8,529 nt of DNA, from positions 1-8,529 of the forward strand of contig CAMAMZ010000087.1 of NCBI GenBank assembly GCA_945837185.1, given 5' to 3'. Below, piece after piece: positions 1-7,471 of this stretch (position 1 is its first letter; each line of letters begins with the position of its first letter). The translations under genes and the position numbers were made by a program. The notes under the pieces were generated by a model. The model saw only the letters and a program-made list of their open reading frames with translations. It was not told the origin of the DNA and searched no databases. Origin of the DNA: an uncultured Bacteroidales bacterium (GTDB taxonomy: Bacteria; Bacteroidota; Bacteroidia; Bacteroidales; Bacteroidaceae).

Positions 1-26
1 TTCCTTTCCCAGAGGTCAGACAATAT

Positions 27-1178
27 TTATCGCCGCTCGTACATGCGCTCGTAATAATGTTGGTAGTCGCCCGATGTTACCTCTGCAATCCAGTCTTGGT
101 GCTGCAGGTTCCAGACAATTGTCTTCACGATGCCGTCGGCAAAGCATGTTTCCGGCTGCCATCCCAGTTCCTCCTTGATTTTCGTGGGGTCGATAGCATA
201 ACGCTGGTCGTGCCCCAGGCGGTCGGCCACGAAGGTTATGAGACTGTCGTTCATCCAGTCGATGCTCAGTTCTCCCTGCGCGTTGAGTTCCCTTTTGCGC
301 AACAGTTCGCGCAGCGGTTTCTCCACCTCCATCATATCGTGCAAGGTGCGTATGATGAGCCGCACAATGTCGATGTTTTTCATCTCATTGTGTCCTCCCA
401 CGTTGTACACCTCCCCCTCACGTCCGTTTCTCACCACAAGGTCGATGGCCTTGCAATGGTCCTTCACGTACAGCCAGTCGCGCACGTTAGTTCCCAGTCC
501 GTATACAGGCAGTGCCTTACCCTCGAGAATATTATTGATGATGAGCGGTATCAACTTTTCCGGGAAGTGATAAGGCCCATAGTTGTTCGAGCATCGAGTG
601 ATGGTTACCGGTGCGTGATAGGTGTCGTGATAAGCCATGACAAAGAGGTCGGCCGAAGTCTTTGAAGCCGAATACGGACTATGCGGGCACAGCGGTGTGC
701 GTTCGGTGAAGAATCCCTCGTTGCCGAGTGAACCATACACCTCATCGGTAGATACCTGGTGGAATCGTTTCCCCTTTTTCCAGGTGGGATAGCCCTGCTC
801 GTCCTTTCCTGTCACCCATGCCTTGCGTGCAGCATCGAGCAGGTTTTGCGTGCCCAGTATGTTTACGCTCAGGAACAGTTGTGGGTCTTCGATGGAGCGG
901 TCCACATGACTCTCAGCGGCAAAGTTCACCACATAGTCAATATCGTAGTCGGCAAACAGTTTGTCAGCCAGTTCCCGGTTGCGTATGTCGCCTTTCACGA
1001 ACACACACCGTTCCCCGTCAATATCATCCTTCACCGTACCGAGGTTTCCCGCGTAGGTCAGCGCATCGAGTATCACCACCCGAATATCCTCCTGCGCATA
1101 TTTCTCATGCAGCAGATACTTTACGAAGTTGGCCCCTATGAAGCCTGCCCCTCCTGTCACCAGATAAGTTTTTTTCAT
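27..1178 (-). CDS. rfbB: dTDP-glucose 4,6-dehydratase
   Basis: This gene encodes a cytoplasmic NAD-dependent short-chain (extended SDR) enzyme that converts dTDP-glucose to dTDP-4-keto-6-deoxyglucose. That is the second step of dTDP-rhamnose and other deoxysugar synthesis for surface polysaccharide. The 383-residue product starts with the nucleotide-binding motif TGGAGFIG (residues 8-15). The RfbB catalytic triplet T-D-E lies in STDEVYG (T144, D145, E146), and the SDR YxxxK pair is Y169/K173. The family-typical NFAAESHVDRSI and RDWLYVKDHCKAI segments are present. At 383 residues it is longer than the roughly 350-360 of many homologues; part of the excess is a K/W-rich stretch at about residues 122-138, which I recall as common in Bacteroidetes versions. 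It is the last visible gene of the minus-strand cluster, starting 12 bp after the stop of the kinase-like gene with no clear Shine-Dalgarno. The usual partners rfbA, rfbC and rfbD are not in the window. Confidence 0.96.
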   Translation of the reverse strand: MKKTYLVTGGAGFIGANFVKYLLHEKYAQEDIRVVILDALTYAGNLGTVKDDIDGERCVFVKGDIRNRELADKLFADYDIDYVVNFAAESHVDRSIEDPQLFLSVNILGTQNLLDAARKAWVTGKDEQGYPTWKKGKRFHQVSTDEVYGSLGNEGFFTERTPLCPHSPYSASKTSADLFVMAYHDTYHAPVTITRCSNNYGPYHFPEKLIPLIINNILEGKALPVYGLGTNVRDWLYVKDHCKAIDLVVRNGREGEVYNVGGHNEMKNIDIVRLIIRTLHDMMEVEKPLRELLRKRELNAQGELSIDWMNDSLITFVADRLGHDQRYAIDPTKIKEELGWQPETCFADGIVKTIVWNLQHQDWIAEVTSGDYQHYYERMYERR

Positions 1179-1190
1179 ATTGTCGTTACA

Positions 1191-1841
1191 CTATAATAAA
1201 TTGTTTTTTCTCTTATTTTCCTTCTTCAGACCACGTGCCCTTACAAAGTTAGCTATGAACTGTGCCGTAGCCTCCAGTCCCAGTATGCTTGAGTTCACAC
1301 AAAGGTCGTAGCTTTCGCTGTGCCCCCATTTCTTACCCGTGTAGTAGTTGTAGTATGAAGCCCTGCGCTGCTCCTCGTCGGCAATCCATTTAGCCGCCTG
1401 CCGTGGCTCCATGCCACTTCTTTGGCACACCCTTTCCAAACAATCATCGCCATGTGCCGTCACAAACACATGTGTAGCTTCCGGCATGTCGCGCAGCACA
1501 TAGTCGGCAGTGCGCCCCACAAACACACAACTACCCTTCCGTGCCGCTTCGCGTATGGCCTCACACTGAAACTCATAGAGTCCCTCTTGCGAGAACATGC
1601 TCCCATAGAACGAGCCCCCCATGAGTGGGTTGTCGAAGTGCAGCCACCCCCTTCCAAAGTTTGTGCGCTCATCGTTGCGTTCAAAGAACTCCTTGCAGAA
1701 CCCGCTTTGTTGTGCGGCCAGATTCAGCAGTTCCTTATCGTAGAGCCGTGCGCCAAACAGTGTTGCCAACATGCGCGCTATATCCTTTCCTCCACTTCCT
1801 ATGCGACGTCCGACGGTGATGATGGTGTTGTGGGCATTCAT
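1191..1841 (-). CDS. cytidylate kinase-like family protein
   Basis: The 216-residue product belongs to the cytidylate-kinase-like P-loop family (AAA_26 / PF13189 type) rather than to classical Cmk. Its N-terminus has a glycine-rich nucleotide-binding loop, TVGRRIGSGGKDIA (about residues 9-22), followed by the family-typical ARLYDKELL segment. A second core motif, CVFVGRTADYVLRD, sits near residues 105-118. The ending, with many Lys, Arg and Asn, is probably disordered. The family presumably phosphorylates a nucleotide or a related small molecule, but its substrate is not established and I do not assign one. The start at 1841 is supported by a recognisable Shine-Dalgarno AAAGGA on the minus strand (1850-1855), 8 nt before the ATG; this is notable because most genes here lack one. 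It lies 42 bp after the MATE gene and 12 bp before rfbB, so co-transcription is likely. Confidence 0.85.
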   Translation of the reverse strand: MNAHNTIITVGRRIGSGGKDIARMLATLFGARLYDKELLNLAAQQSGFCKEFFERNDERTNFGRGWLHFDNPLMGGSFYGSMFSQEGLYEFQCEAIREAARKGSCVFVGRTADYVLRDMPEATHVFVTAHGDDCLERVCQRSGMEPRQAAKWIADEEQRRASYYNYYTGKKWGHSESYDLCVNSSILGLEATAQFIANFVRARGLKKENKRKNNLL

Positions 1842-1849
1842 ATTCTAAT

Positions 1850-1855
1850 TCCTTT
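1850..1855 (-). promoter_or_regulatory. Shine-Dalgarno of the cytidylate kinase-like gene
   Basis: The minus strand reads AAAGGA, 8 nt upstream of the ATG at 1841. This supports that start codon and suggests independent ribosome entry within the cluster. Such motifs are uncommon in Bacteroidetes and are not evident before the other genes in this window. Confidence 0.5.
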
Positions 1856-1883
1856 CTATCAACAATATTAGGTGTATGTTTCT

Positions 1884-3272
1884 TTATTTCTCTTGTGCCG
1901 TTGCTCCTGCCATGGGGAGGTGCAGCCTGCGCATGTAGCGTCCGATTACCGCCCATGCCACCAAAGCCGAAATCAAGTCAGAGGCAGGAAGTGCATACCA
2001 CACACCGTCTACGCCCCACACCCATGGCAGTATCACGATGAGTGGCACCAGGAACAGCAGCTGCCTCGACAGCGAGAGGAAGATGCTGATATTCACCTTT
2101 CCTATGCACTGGAAGAAATTTGTTACCACCATTTGGAACCCTATTACCGGAAACACCAGCATATTGATTCTGATGGCCTTTGCTGAGAGCGCTATCAGTT
2201 CCTCGTCGGTAGTGAAGAGCCTTGCGCACACCTGCGGTATGAACATGGCGATGAGCCACCCCACGGTCATAATCACTGTGGCCGCCCCAATGGTAAGTCG
2301 CAGCACCCGTGTCAGACGTTCTGTCTGTCCGCTTCCGTAGTTATAGCCCGCTATGGGTTGCATGCCTTGGTTCAGTCCGAATACAAACATCACGAATATG
2401 AACACGATGCTGTTCGAAATGCCGTAGGAACCCACGCTCAGGTCGCCCCCATAGCGCACAAACTGGTTGTTCAGGAAAATCACCACGATACAGGCGCACA
2501 CATTCATCAGGAAGGGCGATATGCCGATACTGATGATACGCTTCACCAAATCAGCCTTCAAGGCATAGATACCCCTTTTCAGATGTATCAGTTCCCGCTT
2601 GTCAGAGAGCAGGCGCAGCTGGTATGCCAGTGCCATGGTCTGTGAGATGATGGTGGCGTATGCCGCCCCCTGAATACCCCATCCCATGACAACGATGAAA
2701 AGTGCGTCGAGCACAATATTCATCACCACTGTGAAGAGCGTGGCATACATGGCCTGCTTGGGTTTACTTGCTGCCCGCAACACCGAGTTAAGTCCTAAGT
2801 ATGAGTGCGTTACGACGTTGCCTGCCAAAATGATTACCATATAGTCCTTGGCATAGGGCAGGGTAGCCTCACTGGCTCCGAAAAAATGCAGAATAGGCTC
2901 GAGTAGCAGTAGGCACACCACAGTGAAGGCCAGTCCGATGATGATGTTCAGCGTTACAGTGTTGCCCAGAATGTTTACCGCCTTGCCGTAGTCGTGCTGC
3001 CCCAGTTTCACAGATATGGCTGTCGACGAACCCACGCCCACAGCGGCTCCGAAGGCTGCTGAGAGGTTCATGAAAGGCAGTGTGATGGCCAGTCCCGATA
3101 TGGCTATTGGTCCCACCATCTGTCCGATGAACACCCTATCGACAATGTTATAGAGTGAAGAAGCCGTCATGGCTACAATGGCCGGCAAGGCATACTGCCT
3201 GAGCAGTTTCCCCACGGGCTCAGTACCCAGTTGCAGGGTTGCTTTCTTGTTATCAACTTCCTGTTCTTTCAT
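1884..3272 (-). CDS. MATE family efflux transporter
   Basis: The gene encodes a 462-residue inner-membrane antiporter of the multidrug and toxic compound extrusion (MATE) family, which exports organic compounds using a Na+ or H+ gradient. Length and pattern fit a 12-helix protein with two homologous halves. After a short polar N-terminus come LPAIVAMTASSLYNIVDRVF (first helix), ALFIVVMGWGIQGAAYATI in the middle, and the second-half signature GLNQGMQPIAGYNYGSG, all typical of MATE proteins. The cargo cannot be read from the sequence. I chose the ATG at 3272 (MKEQEVDNKK). An in-frame ATG at 3305 would add 11 residues, but the -7 promoter box (3280-3287) lies inside that extension. It is the first gene of the minus-strand cluster with the kinase-like gene and rfbB, and it is divergent from the S8 protease gene. 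Confidence 0.93.
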   Translation of the reverse strand: MKEQEVDNKKATLQLGTEPVGKLLRQYALPAIVAMTASSLYNIVDRVFIGQMVGPIAISGLAITLPFMNLSAAFGAAVGVGSSTAISVKLGQHDYGKAVNILGNTVTLNIIIGLAFTVVCLLLLEPILHFFGASEATLPYAKDYMVIILAGNVVTHSYLGLNSVLRAASKPKQAMYATLFTVVMNIVLDALFIVVMGWGIQGAAYATIISQTMALAYQLRLLSDKRELIHLKRGIYALKADLVKRIISIGISPFLMNVCACIVVIFLNNQFVRYGGDLSVGSYGISNSIVFIFVMFVFGLNQGMQPIAGYNYGSGQTERLTRVLRLTIGAATVIMTVGWLIAMFIPQVCARLFTTDEELIALSAKAIRINMLVFPVIGFQMVVTNFFQCIGKVNISIFLSLSRQLLFLVPLIVILPWVWGVDGVWYALPASDLISALVAWAVIGRYMRRLHLPMAGATAQEK

Positions 3273-3279
3273 ATAGATG

Positions 3280-3287
3280 CAAAAGTA
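3280..3287 (-). promoter_or_regulatory. Bacteroidetes -7 box for the MATE cluster
   Basis: The minus strand reads TACTTTTG, a perfect match to the Bacteroidetes -7 consensus TAnnTTTG, followed by CA. Only 7 nt separate it from the ATG at 3272, so the transcript would begin only a few nt before the start codon. A TTG at 3303-3305 is the nearest -33 candidate, but its 15-bp spacing is shorter than usual, so the -33 element is weak. Confidence 0.55.
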
Positions 3288-3383
3288 CACATTTTTTGTC
3301 GACAAGCCATGTGGGGAAGGTTAAAAAACTCTTCCGCTTTAGAAAAAAGCGTTGGTGGCAGAACGAATCTGTTGGATTATGTG

Positions 3384-3391
3384 TAACTTTG
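3384..3391 (+). promoter_or_regulatory. Bacteroidetes -7 box for the S8 protease-xseAB cluster
   Basis: The plus strand reads TAACTTTG followed by CA, matching the consensus TAnnTTTG. It lies 28 nt before the ATG at 3420, giving a predicted leader of about 25 nt. No good -33 TTTG is found at the expected distance; TTG at 3352-3354 is too far away and TTG at 3372-3374 too close. Confidence 0.5.
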
Positions 3392-3419
3392 CAGGCATCG
3401 CCCCTTGACCAGCAACCCT

Positions 3420-4874
3420 ATGACAGCAACCCAACGCCATTGGCAAGATTATCGTATAGTCCTTGCCACCTTATTAATATATATAGTGGCGAGCCTTGTA
3501 ACAGGCAGCGCCCAGCAGGCACGTGCCATGGCTCCGCCCTCCGACACCTGCTATATCTACCGCCTCTACCTTACCGACAAGCAGGGTAGTGCCCATACCC
3601 TTACGCAGCCTCACACCTTCCTCTCGCCCCGTGCCATAGCCCGCAGGCAGCGCCAGCACCTGTGTGTTGACAGTACCGACCTCCCCGTGTCGGCTCGCTA
3701 CACGGCCCTCATACGGCAGCGAGGCTACACCCTTATAGGCAGTAGCAAGTGGAACAACACCCTACTTGTAGCCACACCCTCGCCCACAGCGCAGGCCGCA
3801 CTGCAGGCCTTTCCTTTTGTGCGCGAGGTGCGGCGTGTGTATGCCGGCACGCTGACCTCTGCTGCCGAGCCGCCCATGTCTCTACAGACCGATACCCTGC
3901 AGCCCACCCCTTCCAATAGCTACGGACAAGCCTATGCGCAACTCCGGCAGTTGGGTGGCGATGCACTTCATGAGGCCGGATTCCGTGGCAAAGGCATGCT
4001 CATAGCCGTTGTTGACGGTGGCTTCCATAATGCCCAGCTCATTCCTGCCCTCCGCCGTGCCCGTGTGAGCCATGTGCGCGATTTCGTCTATCCCTATCGC
4101 GACAACCTCTTCCACCTGCTCGATCATGGCACCAAGGTATTCTCCTGTATGGCCGCTGTCGACTCGTTTCGCTATGTTGGCACGGCTCCCGAGGCCACCT
4201 ATATGCTCCTGCGCTCCGAATATGGGCCCACTGAAAGTTTGTATGAAGAAGACACATGGGCCATGGCCGTGGAATATGCCGACTCTGTGGGGGCCGACCT
4301 CATCAATGCCTCCTTGGGCTATGCCCTTTTCGATGATGACACAACCAGCCATCGCCATAGCGACCTCGACGGCCATGCCACCCTTATCTCCCATACCGCC
4401 TCTCTTCTGGCAACCAAAGGCATCCTCTTGGTGTGCAGCGCCGGCAATGCCGGTCATGACAGTTGGAAAACCCTCACACCCCCAGCTGATGCCCTTCAGG
4501 TGCTTACTGTGGGTGCCGTGGATGCCCATGGGCGCCACGCCTCTTTCTCCTCTGTGGGACCCACTGCCGACGGGCGTGTTAAGCCCGATGTGGTGGCCTG
4601 TGGCGTGGGCACTCAAGTTGTAACGGCTCAAGGCTGTGTGCGCCCCATGCAGGGCACCTCTTTTGCCACCCCCGTGGTGTGTGGTCTTGCCGCCTGCTTA
4701 TGGCAAGCCCTTCCCCAGTGTACAGCGACCGACATCATCCGTATCATACAGGCTTCCGCCCACCGCTACGCCCATCCCGATAGTTGTTACGGCTATGGAC
4801 TTCCCCATTTTGGGCGGGCCTATCAACAAGCAACAAACTCATGCAAACACAAAGCTACACCCTCTACGAACTGA
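3420..4874 (+). CDS. secreted S8 family serine peptidase (subtilase)
   Basis: The product is a 484-residue subtilisin-like serine endopeptidase, probably exported. Residues 13-30 form a hydrophobic signal segment, with possible cleavage near GSA (31) or ARA (36). Residues 40-140 look like the Bacteroidetes subtilase pro-region: FLSPRAIARRQRQHL, then a DLPVSARY segment and SSKWNNTLLVAT. The catalytic domain has all key residues: D199 in AVVDGG, H236 in LDHGTKV, oxyanion N343 in SAGNAG, and S414 in GTSFATP. The protein ends about 70 residues after the serine, without the C-terminal T9SS sorting domain or Ig-like modules common in secreted Bacteroidetes proteases. A periplasmic or simply secreted protein is therefore more likely than a T9SS-attached one. 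Its substrate is unknown. I prefer the ATG at 3420 to an in-frame TTG at 3405. Its last 34 bp overlap xseA. Confidence 0.92.
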   Translation: MTATQRHWQDYRIVLATLLIYIVASLVTGSAQQARAMAPPSDTCYIYRLYLTDKQGSAHTLTQPHTFLSPRAIARRQRQHLCVDSTDLPVSARYTALIRQRGYTLIGSSKWNNTLLVATPSPTAQAALQAFPFVREVRRVYAGTLTSAAEPPMSLQTDTLQPTPSNSYGQAYAQLRQLGGDALHEAGFRGKGMLIAVVDGGFHNAQLIPALRRARVSHVRDFVYPYRDNLFHLLDHGTKVFSCMAAVDSFRYVGTAPEATYMLLRSEYGPTESLYEEDTWAMAVEYADSVGADLINASLGYALFDDDTTSHRHSDLDGHATLISHTASLLATKGILLVCSAGNAGHDSWKTLTPPADALQVLTVGAVDAHGRHASFSSVGPTADGRVKPDVVACGVGTQVVTAQGCVRPMQGTSFATPVVCGLAACLWQALPQCTATDIIRIIQASAHRYAHPDSCYGYGLPHFGRAYQQATNSCKHKATPSTN

Positions 4875-6106
4875 ATAGTCTGGTGCGCAGCGCCTTGAGT
4901 GCCGTGCTCGCTCCCGCTTACTGGGTGCAGGCCGAGGTGGCCGAGCTGCGCGAACGCACCCATTGCTATATGGAACTCGTGCAGAACGATGCGCATACCC
5001 ATACCCCTATAGCACGGGCCAAGGCCAACTGCTGGTATGCCACCTGGCAGCAGGTGAGCCGCAAGTTTCAGCGTGACACGGGGAGCACGCTGCGCCCTGG
5101 TATGCAGGTACTGCTCCTTGTGAGTCCCACCTTCCACGAAGCCTATGGCTTCTCCTACACCGTGACTGATATCGACCCTACCTACACCTTGGGCGATATG
5201 GCCCGCAGACGACAGGAGATTCTTCGGCAGTTGCGCGAGGAAGGCGTGTTCGACCTACAGCGCGAACTCACCCTCCCGCTCTTTGCACAGCGCGTGGCTG
5301 TCATCTCCAGTGCGGGGGCTGCAGGCTATGGCGACTTCTGTAGGCAGCTGGCTGACAACGAGTATGGCTTTGCCTTCCGTGTGTGGCTCTTTGAAAGTCC
5401 TATGCAGGGCGAACGGGTAGAGGAGGGCATCATAGCCGCCCTCAATGCTATCCACGCCCGTCTTGACGACTTCGATGTGGTGGTTATCATCCGCGGAGGT
5501 GGTGCCACCGCCGACCTCTCCTGCTTCGACACCCTTGCGCTGGCCGAGAACGTGGCCAACTTCCCTCTGCCTATCATCACAGGCATAGGGCATGAGCGCG
5601 ACGAGTGTGTGCTCGACAGTATTGCCCACACCCGTGTCAAGACCCCTACGGCAGCGGCAGCTTTTCTTATCAGTCATCTCGCCACTGTGGAGCGGCGACT
5701 CACCACAGCGCGGGAACGTCTCACCCAACTCGCCCTGCGGCGCCTTGACTACGAACGCCTGCGCCTGCGGCGCCTCTCTGAACGTGTGCCCACCCTCTTC
5801 TCATTGGCGCGTGAACGACAAACGGGTCGTCTTGACACCCTTGCTCAGCGTTTGCATCACGCCCTTGCACGGTATTACGACCGTCAGCAGCACCACCTGC
5901 TCCTCCTTGAACAGCGTGTGGCAGCTCTTGATCCCTACAGACTCCTGCAGCGTGGCTACAGCATCACCCTGCATAATGGGCATGCAGTGCGCAATCCCCA
6001 TGAACTCCATGTTGGCGACGTGATTGAAACACGCACCGCCGGAGGCACAGTGCACTCTACTGTTACAGAATGCAACAACAACCCAATCACACCTACAAAA
6101 CAATGA
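4841..6106 (+). CDS. xseA: exodeoxyribonuclease VII large subunit
   Basis: The 421-residue catalytic subunit of exonuclease VII degrades single-stranded DNA from both ends in DNA repair and recombination, together with XseB. An N-terminal OB-fold DNA-binding domain (about residues 8-105, with AYWVQAEVAELRE) is followed by the nuclease core. The core contains RVAVISSAGAAGYGDF, then VVVIIRGGGATADL with R218, then GIGHERDE with H251 and D254. The R-to-H spacing (33) and H-to-D spacing (3) agree with the R205, H238 and D241 I recall for the E. coli enzyme. The C-terminal part (about residues 290-390) is rich in Leu, Arg and Glu, as expected for the coiled coil that binds XseB. The ATG at 4841 matches the conserved start MQTQSYTLYELNSLVR; a more upstream in-frame ATG at 4784 lies deep inside the protease gene. 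It overlaps the protease gene by 34 bp and xseB by 4 bp, suggesting translational coupling. Confidence 0.95.
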   Translation: MQTQSYTLYELNSLVRSALSAVLAPAYWVQAEVAELRERTHCYMELVQNDAHTHTPIARAKANCWYATWQQVSRKFQRDTGSTLRPGMQVLLLVSPTFHEAYGFSYTVTDIDPTYTLGDMARRRQEILRQLREEGVFDLQRELTLPLFAQRVAVISSAGAAGYGDFCRQLADNEYGFAFRVWLFESPMQGERVEEGIIAALNAIHARLDDFDVVVIIRGGGATADLSCFDTLALAENVANFPLPIITGIGHERDECVLDSIAHTRVKTPTAAAAFLISHLATVERRLTTARERLTQLALRRLDYERLRLRRLSERVPTLFSLARERQTGRLDTLAQRLHHALARYYDRQQHHLLLLEQRVAALDPYRLLQRGYSITLHNGHAVRNPHELHVGDVIETRTAGGTVHSTVTECNNNPITPTKQ

Positions 6107-6294
6107 AAAAGCAACCCACTTACGAAGAAGCTGTGCGCCGCGTAGAGACCCTCGTGGCCCAGTTAGAGAACAACGAACTCGACATCGACACCCTCTCTAA
6201 ACGCCTCGCAGAAGCCCAGCAACTCCTTGCCTTGTGCAGGGACAAACTCACCCGCGCAGATGAGGAAATACATAAAATCCTTGATGAAAACTAA
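6103..6294 (+). CDS. xseB: exodeoxyribonuclease VII small subunit
   Basis: This 63-residue protein is the small regulatory subunit of exonuclease VII. Several copies assemble on the coiled coil of XseA and are needed for activity. The sequence is the typical two-helix XseB: TYEEAVRRVETLVAQLE, then the turn NNELDIDTL, then a second helix ending CRDKLTRADEEIHKIL. The ATG at 6103 overlaps the xseA stop as ATGA, the classic arrangement for coupled translation. An in-frame ATG at 6070 would add 11 unlike-family residues and a longer overlap. Length is normal for the family (about 60-80). No clear intrinsic terminator follows; instead a group of dyads spans its stop codon and the next promoter. Confidence 0.94.
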   Translation: MKKQPTYEEAVRRVETLVAQLENNELDIDTLSKRLAEAQQLLALCRDKLTRADEEIHKILDEN

Positions 6295-6322
6295 AGTTTT
6301 GCAAGCAAAAATTGCGCAATTT
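6287..6322. repeat. three consecutive 14-bp dyads at the xseB end / ilvE promoter
   Basis: Three dyad-symmetric 14-bp sequences follow one another. AAAACTAAAGTTTT (6287-6300) and TTTTGCAAGCAAAA (6297-6310) each have 6-bp arms around 2 bp, and AAATTGCGCAATTT (6309-6322) is a perfect palindrome. The last covers the -33 TTG of the ilvE promoter, so it could be an operator. The centres are too tight for good RNA hairpins and no T-tract follows, so a terminator is unlikely. AT-rich sequence produces such dyads by chance fairly often. Confidence 0.4.
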
Positions 6323-6342
6323 ATAAAATATTGTTACTTTTG
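6312..6342 (+). promoter_or_regulatory. Bacteroidetes-type promoter of ilvE
   Basis: A -33 TTG (6312-6314) is separated by 20 bp from the -7 box TACTTTTG (6335-6342), a full match to TAnnTTTG with usual spacing, followed by CA. Transcription should begin near 6347, giving a leader of about 50 nt before the ilvE ATG. It is the best-formed promoter in the window. Confidence 0.7.
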
Positions 6343-6398
6343 CAGGCATTATACAATTGTGCATACATAATATTACAACCCTATAAAAATAAATGGTT

Positions 6399-7415
6399 AT
6401 GAAAGCTATTGATTGGGAAAACCTCAAGTTCGGCTATATGCGAACTGATTACAACGTGCGGTGTTATTACCGCGACGGCAAATGGGGCGAAATAGAAACC
6501 TGCTCCGAAGAAACCATCAACCTCTCCATGGCAGCCACCTGTCTGCACTATGGCCAGGAAGCCTTTGAAGGTCTCAAGGCCTACCGCTGCCCCGACGGCA
6601 AGGTGCGTGTGTTCCGCATGGATGAGAATGCCGCACGCCTGCAGAGCACCTGCCGCGGTATTATGATGCCCGAGGTTCCCACCGCCCTTTTCGAGGAGAT
6701 GGTCACCAAGGTGGTGCGTCTCAACCAGGAGTATATCCCCACCTACGAGAGCGGCGCTACCCTCTACATCCGTCCGCTCCTTATTGGTACCAGCGCACAG
6801 GTTGGCGTACATCCTGCCAGCGAATACCTCTTCCTCATCTTCGTAACGCCTGTAGGACCTTATTTCAAGGGTGGTTTTGCCACTAACCCCTATGTTATCA
6901 TCCGCGACTTCGACCGCTCAGCCCCCTTGGGTACCGGTATCTATAAGGTGGGAGGTAACTACGCTGCCTCGCTCCGCGCCAACGATATCGCTCACAGCAA
7001 GGGTTACGCATCGGAGTTCTATCTCGACGCCAAAGAAAAGAAATACATGGATGAGTGTGGTGCCGCTAATTTCTTCGGTATCAAGAACAATACCTATGTC
7101 ACACCGAAGTCAACCAGTATCCTGCCTTCCATCACCAACAAGAGTTTGATGCAGATAGCGGAAGACCTTGGTATGAAAGTGGAGCGGCGACAGATTCCCG
7201 AAGAGGAATTGTCTACCTTCGAGGAAGCAGGTGCTTGTGGCACGGCTGCCGTCATCTCACCCATCTCCTATATCGATGACCTCGATACCGGGGTGCGCTA
7301 TAGCTATGGGGAGAAGCCCGGTCCATGGTCGGAAAAACTCTACACCACACTCCGCGGTATACAATACGGCACGGTGGAAGATAAGCATGGCTGGACAAAA
7401 GTTATCATTGGCTGA
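6399..7415 (+). CDS. ilvE: branched-chain amino acid aminotransferase
   Basis: This 338-residue, PLP-dependent fold-type IV aminotransferase reversibly transfers amino groups between glutamate/2-oxoglutarate and leucine, isoleucine or valine, the last step of their synthesis. It resembles the longer BCAT II type (TIGR01123 as I recall) rather than the roughly 310-residue E. coli type. Visible motifs are HYGQEAFEGLKAYR, the PLP-lysine region YKVGGNYAAS with K183, the E-C-G-A-A-N-F-F segment after YMDECG that matches the cofactor-binding EGAGENLF region of E. coli IlvE, PSITNKSL, and EAGACGTAAVISPI near the C-terminus. Of two close in-frame ATGs (6393 and 6399) I prefer 6399, giving MKAIDWENLKFGYM; the choice is not certain. 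No Shine-Dalgarno is evident, but the region before the start is A-rich (ATAAAAATAAA), common in Bacteroidetes. It has its own promoter and probably leads into trmB. Confidence 0.94.
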   Translation: MKAIDWENLKFGYMRTDYNVRCYYRDGKWGEIETCSEETINLSMAATCLHYGQEAFEGLKAYRCPDGKVRVFRMDENAARLQSTCRGIMMPEVPTALFEEMVTKVVRLNQEYIPTYESGATLYIRPLLIGTSAQVGVHPASEYLFLIFVTPVGPYFKGGFATNPYVIIRDFDRSAPLGTGIYKVGGNYAASLRANDIAHSKGYASEFYLDAKEKKYMDECGAANFFGIKNNTYVTPKSTSILPSITNKSLMQIAEDLGMKVERRQIPEEELSTFEEAGACGTAAVISPISYIDDLDTGVRYSYGEKPGPWSEKLYTTLRGIQYGTVEDKHGWTKVIIG

Positions 7416-7471
7416 TAATATAGCATATACATATCTATAAGTCCTCTTTTTTATAACAAGTTCAGCAATCC

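Noticed and set aside
3405..3419. TTG start adding five residues to the S8 protease
   Set aside because: The ATG at 3420 gives a normal signal peptide, and neither site has a ribosome site favouring the TTG.
4072..4623. 183-codon open frame in another plus-strand frame of the S8 gene
   Set aside because: It lies wholly inside the protease catalytic domain, and its Pro/Met/Ser-rich translation resembles no protein.
3882..4631. 249-codon open frame on the minus strand, antisense to the S8 protease gene
   Set aside because: The opposite strand encodes a full subtilase with all catalytic residues. The antisense product is Gly/His/Met-rich with no recognisable domain, as expected for a shadow of a biased codon set.
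7416..7471. Terminator between ilvE and trmB
   Set aside because: There is a T-run, but only a weak TATAA/TTATA pairing next to it and no GC-rich stem, so read-through is more likely.
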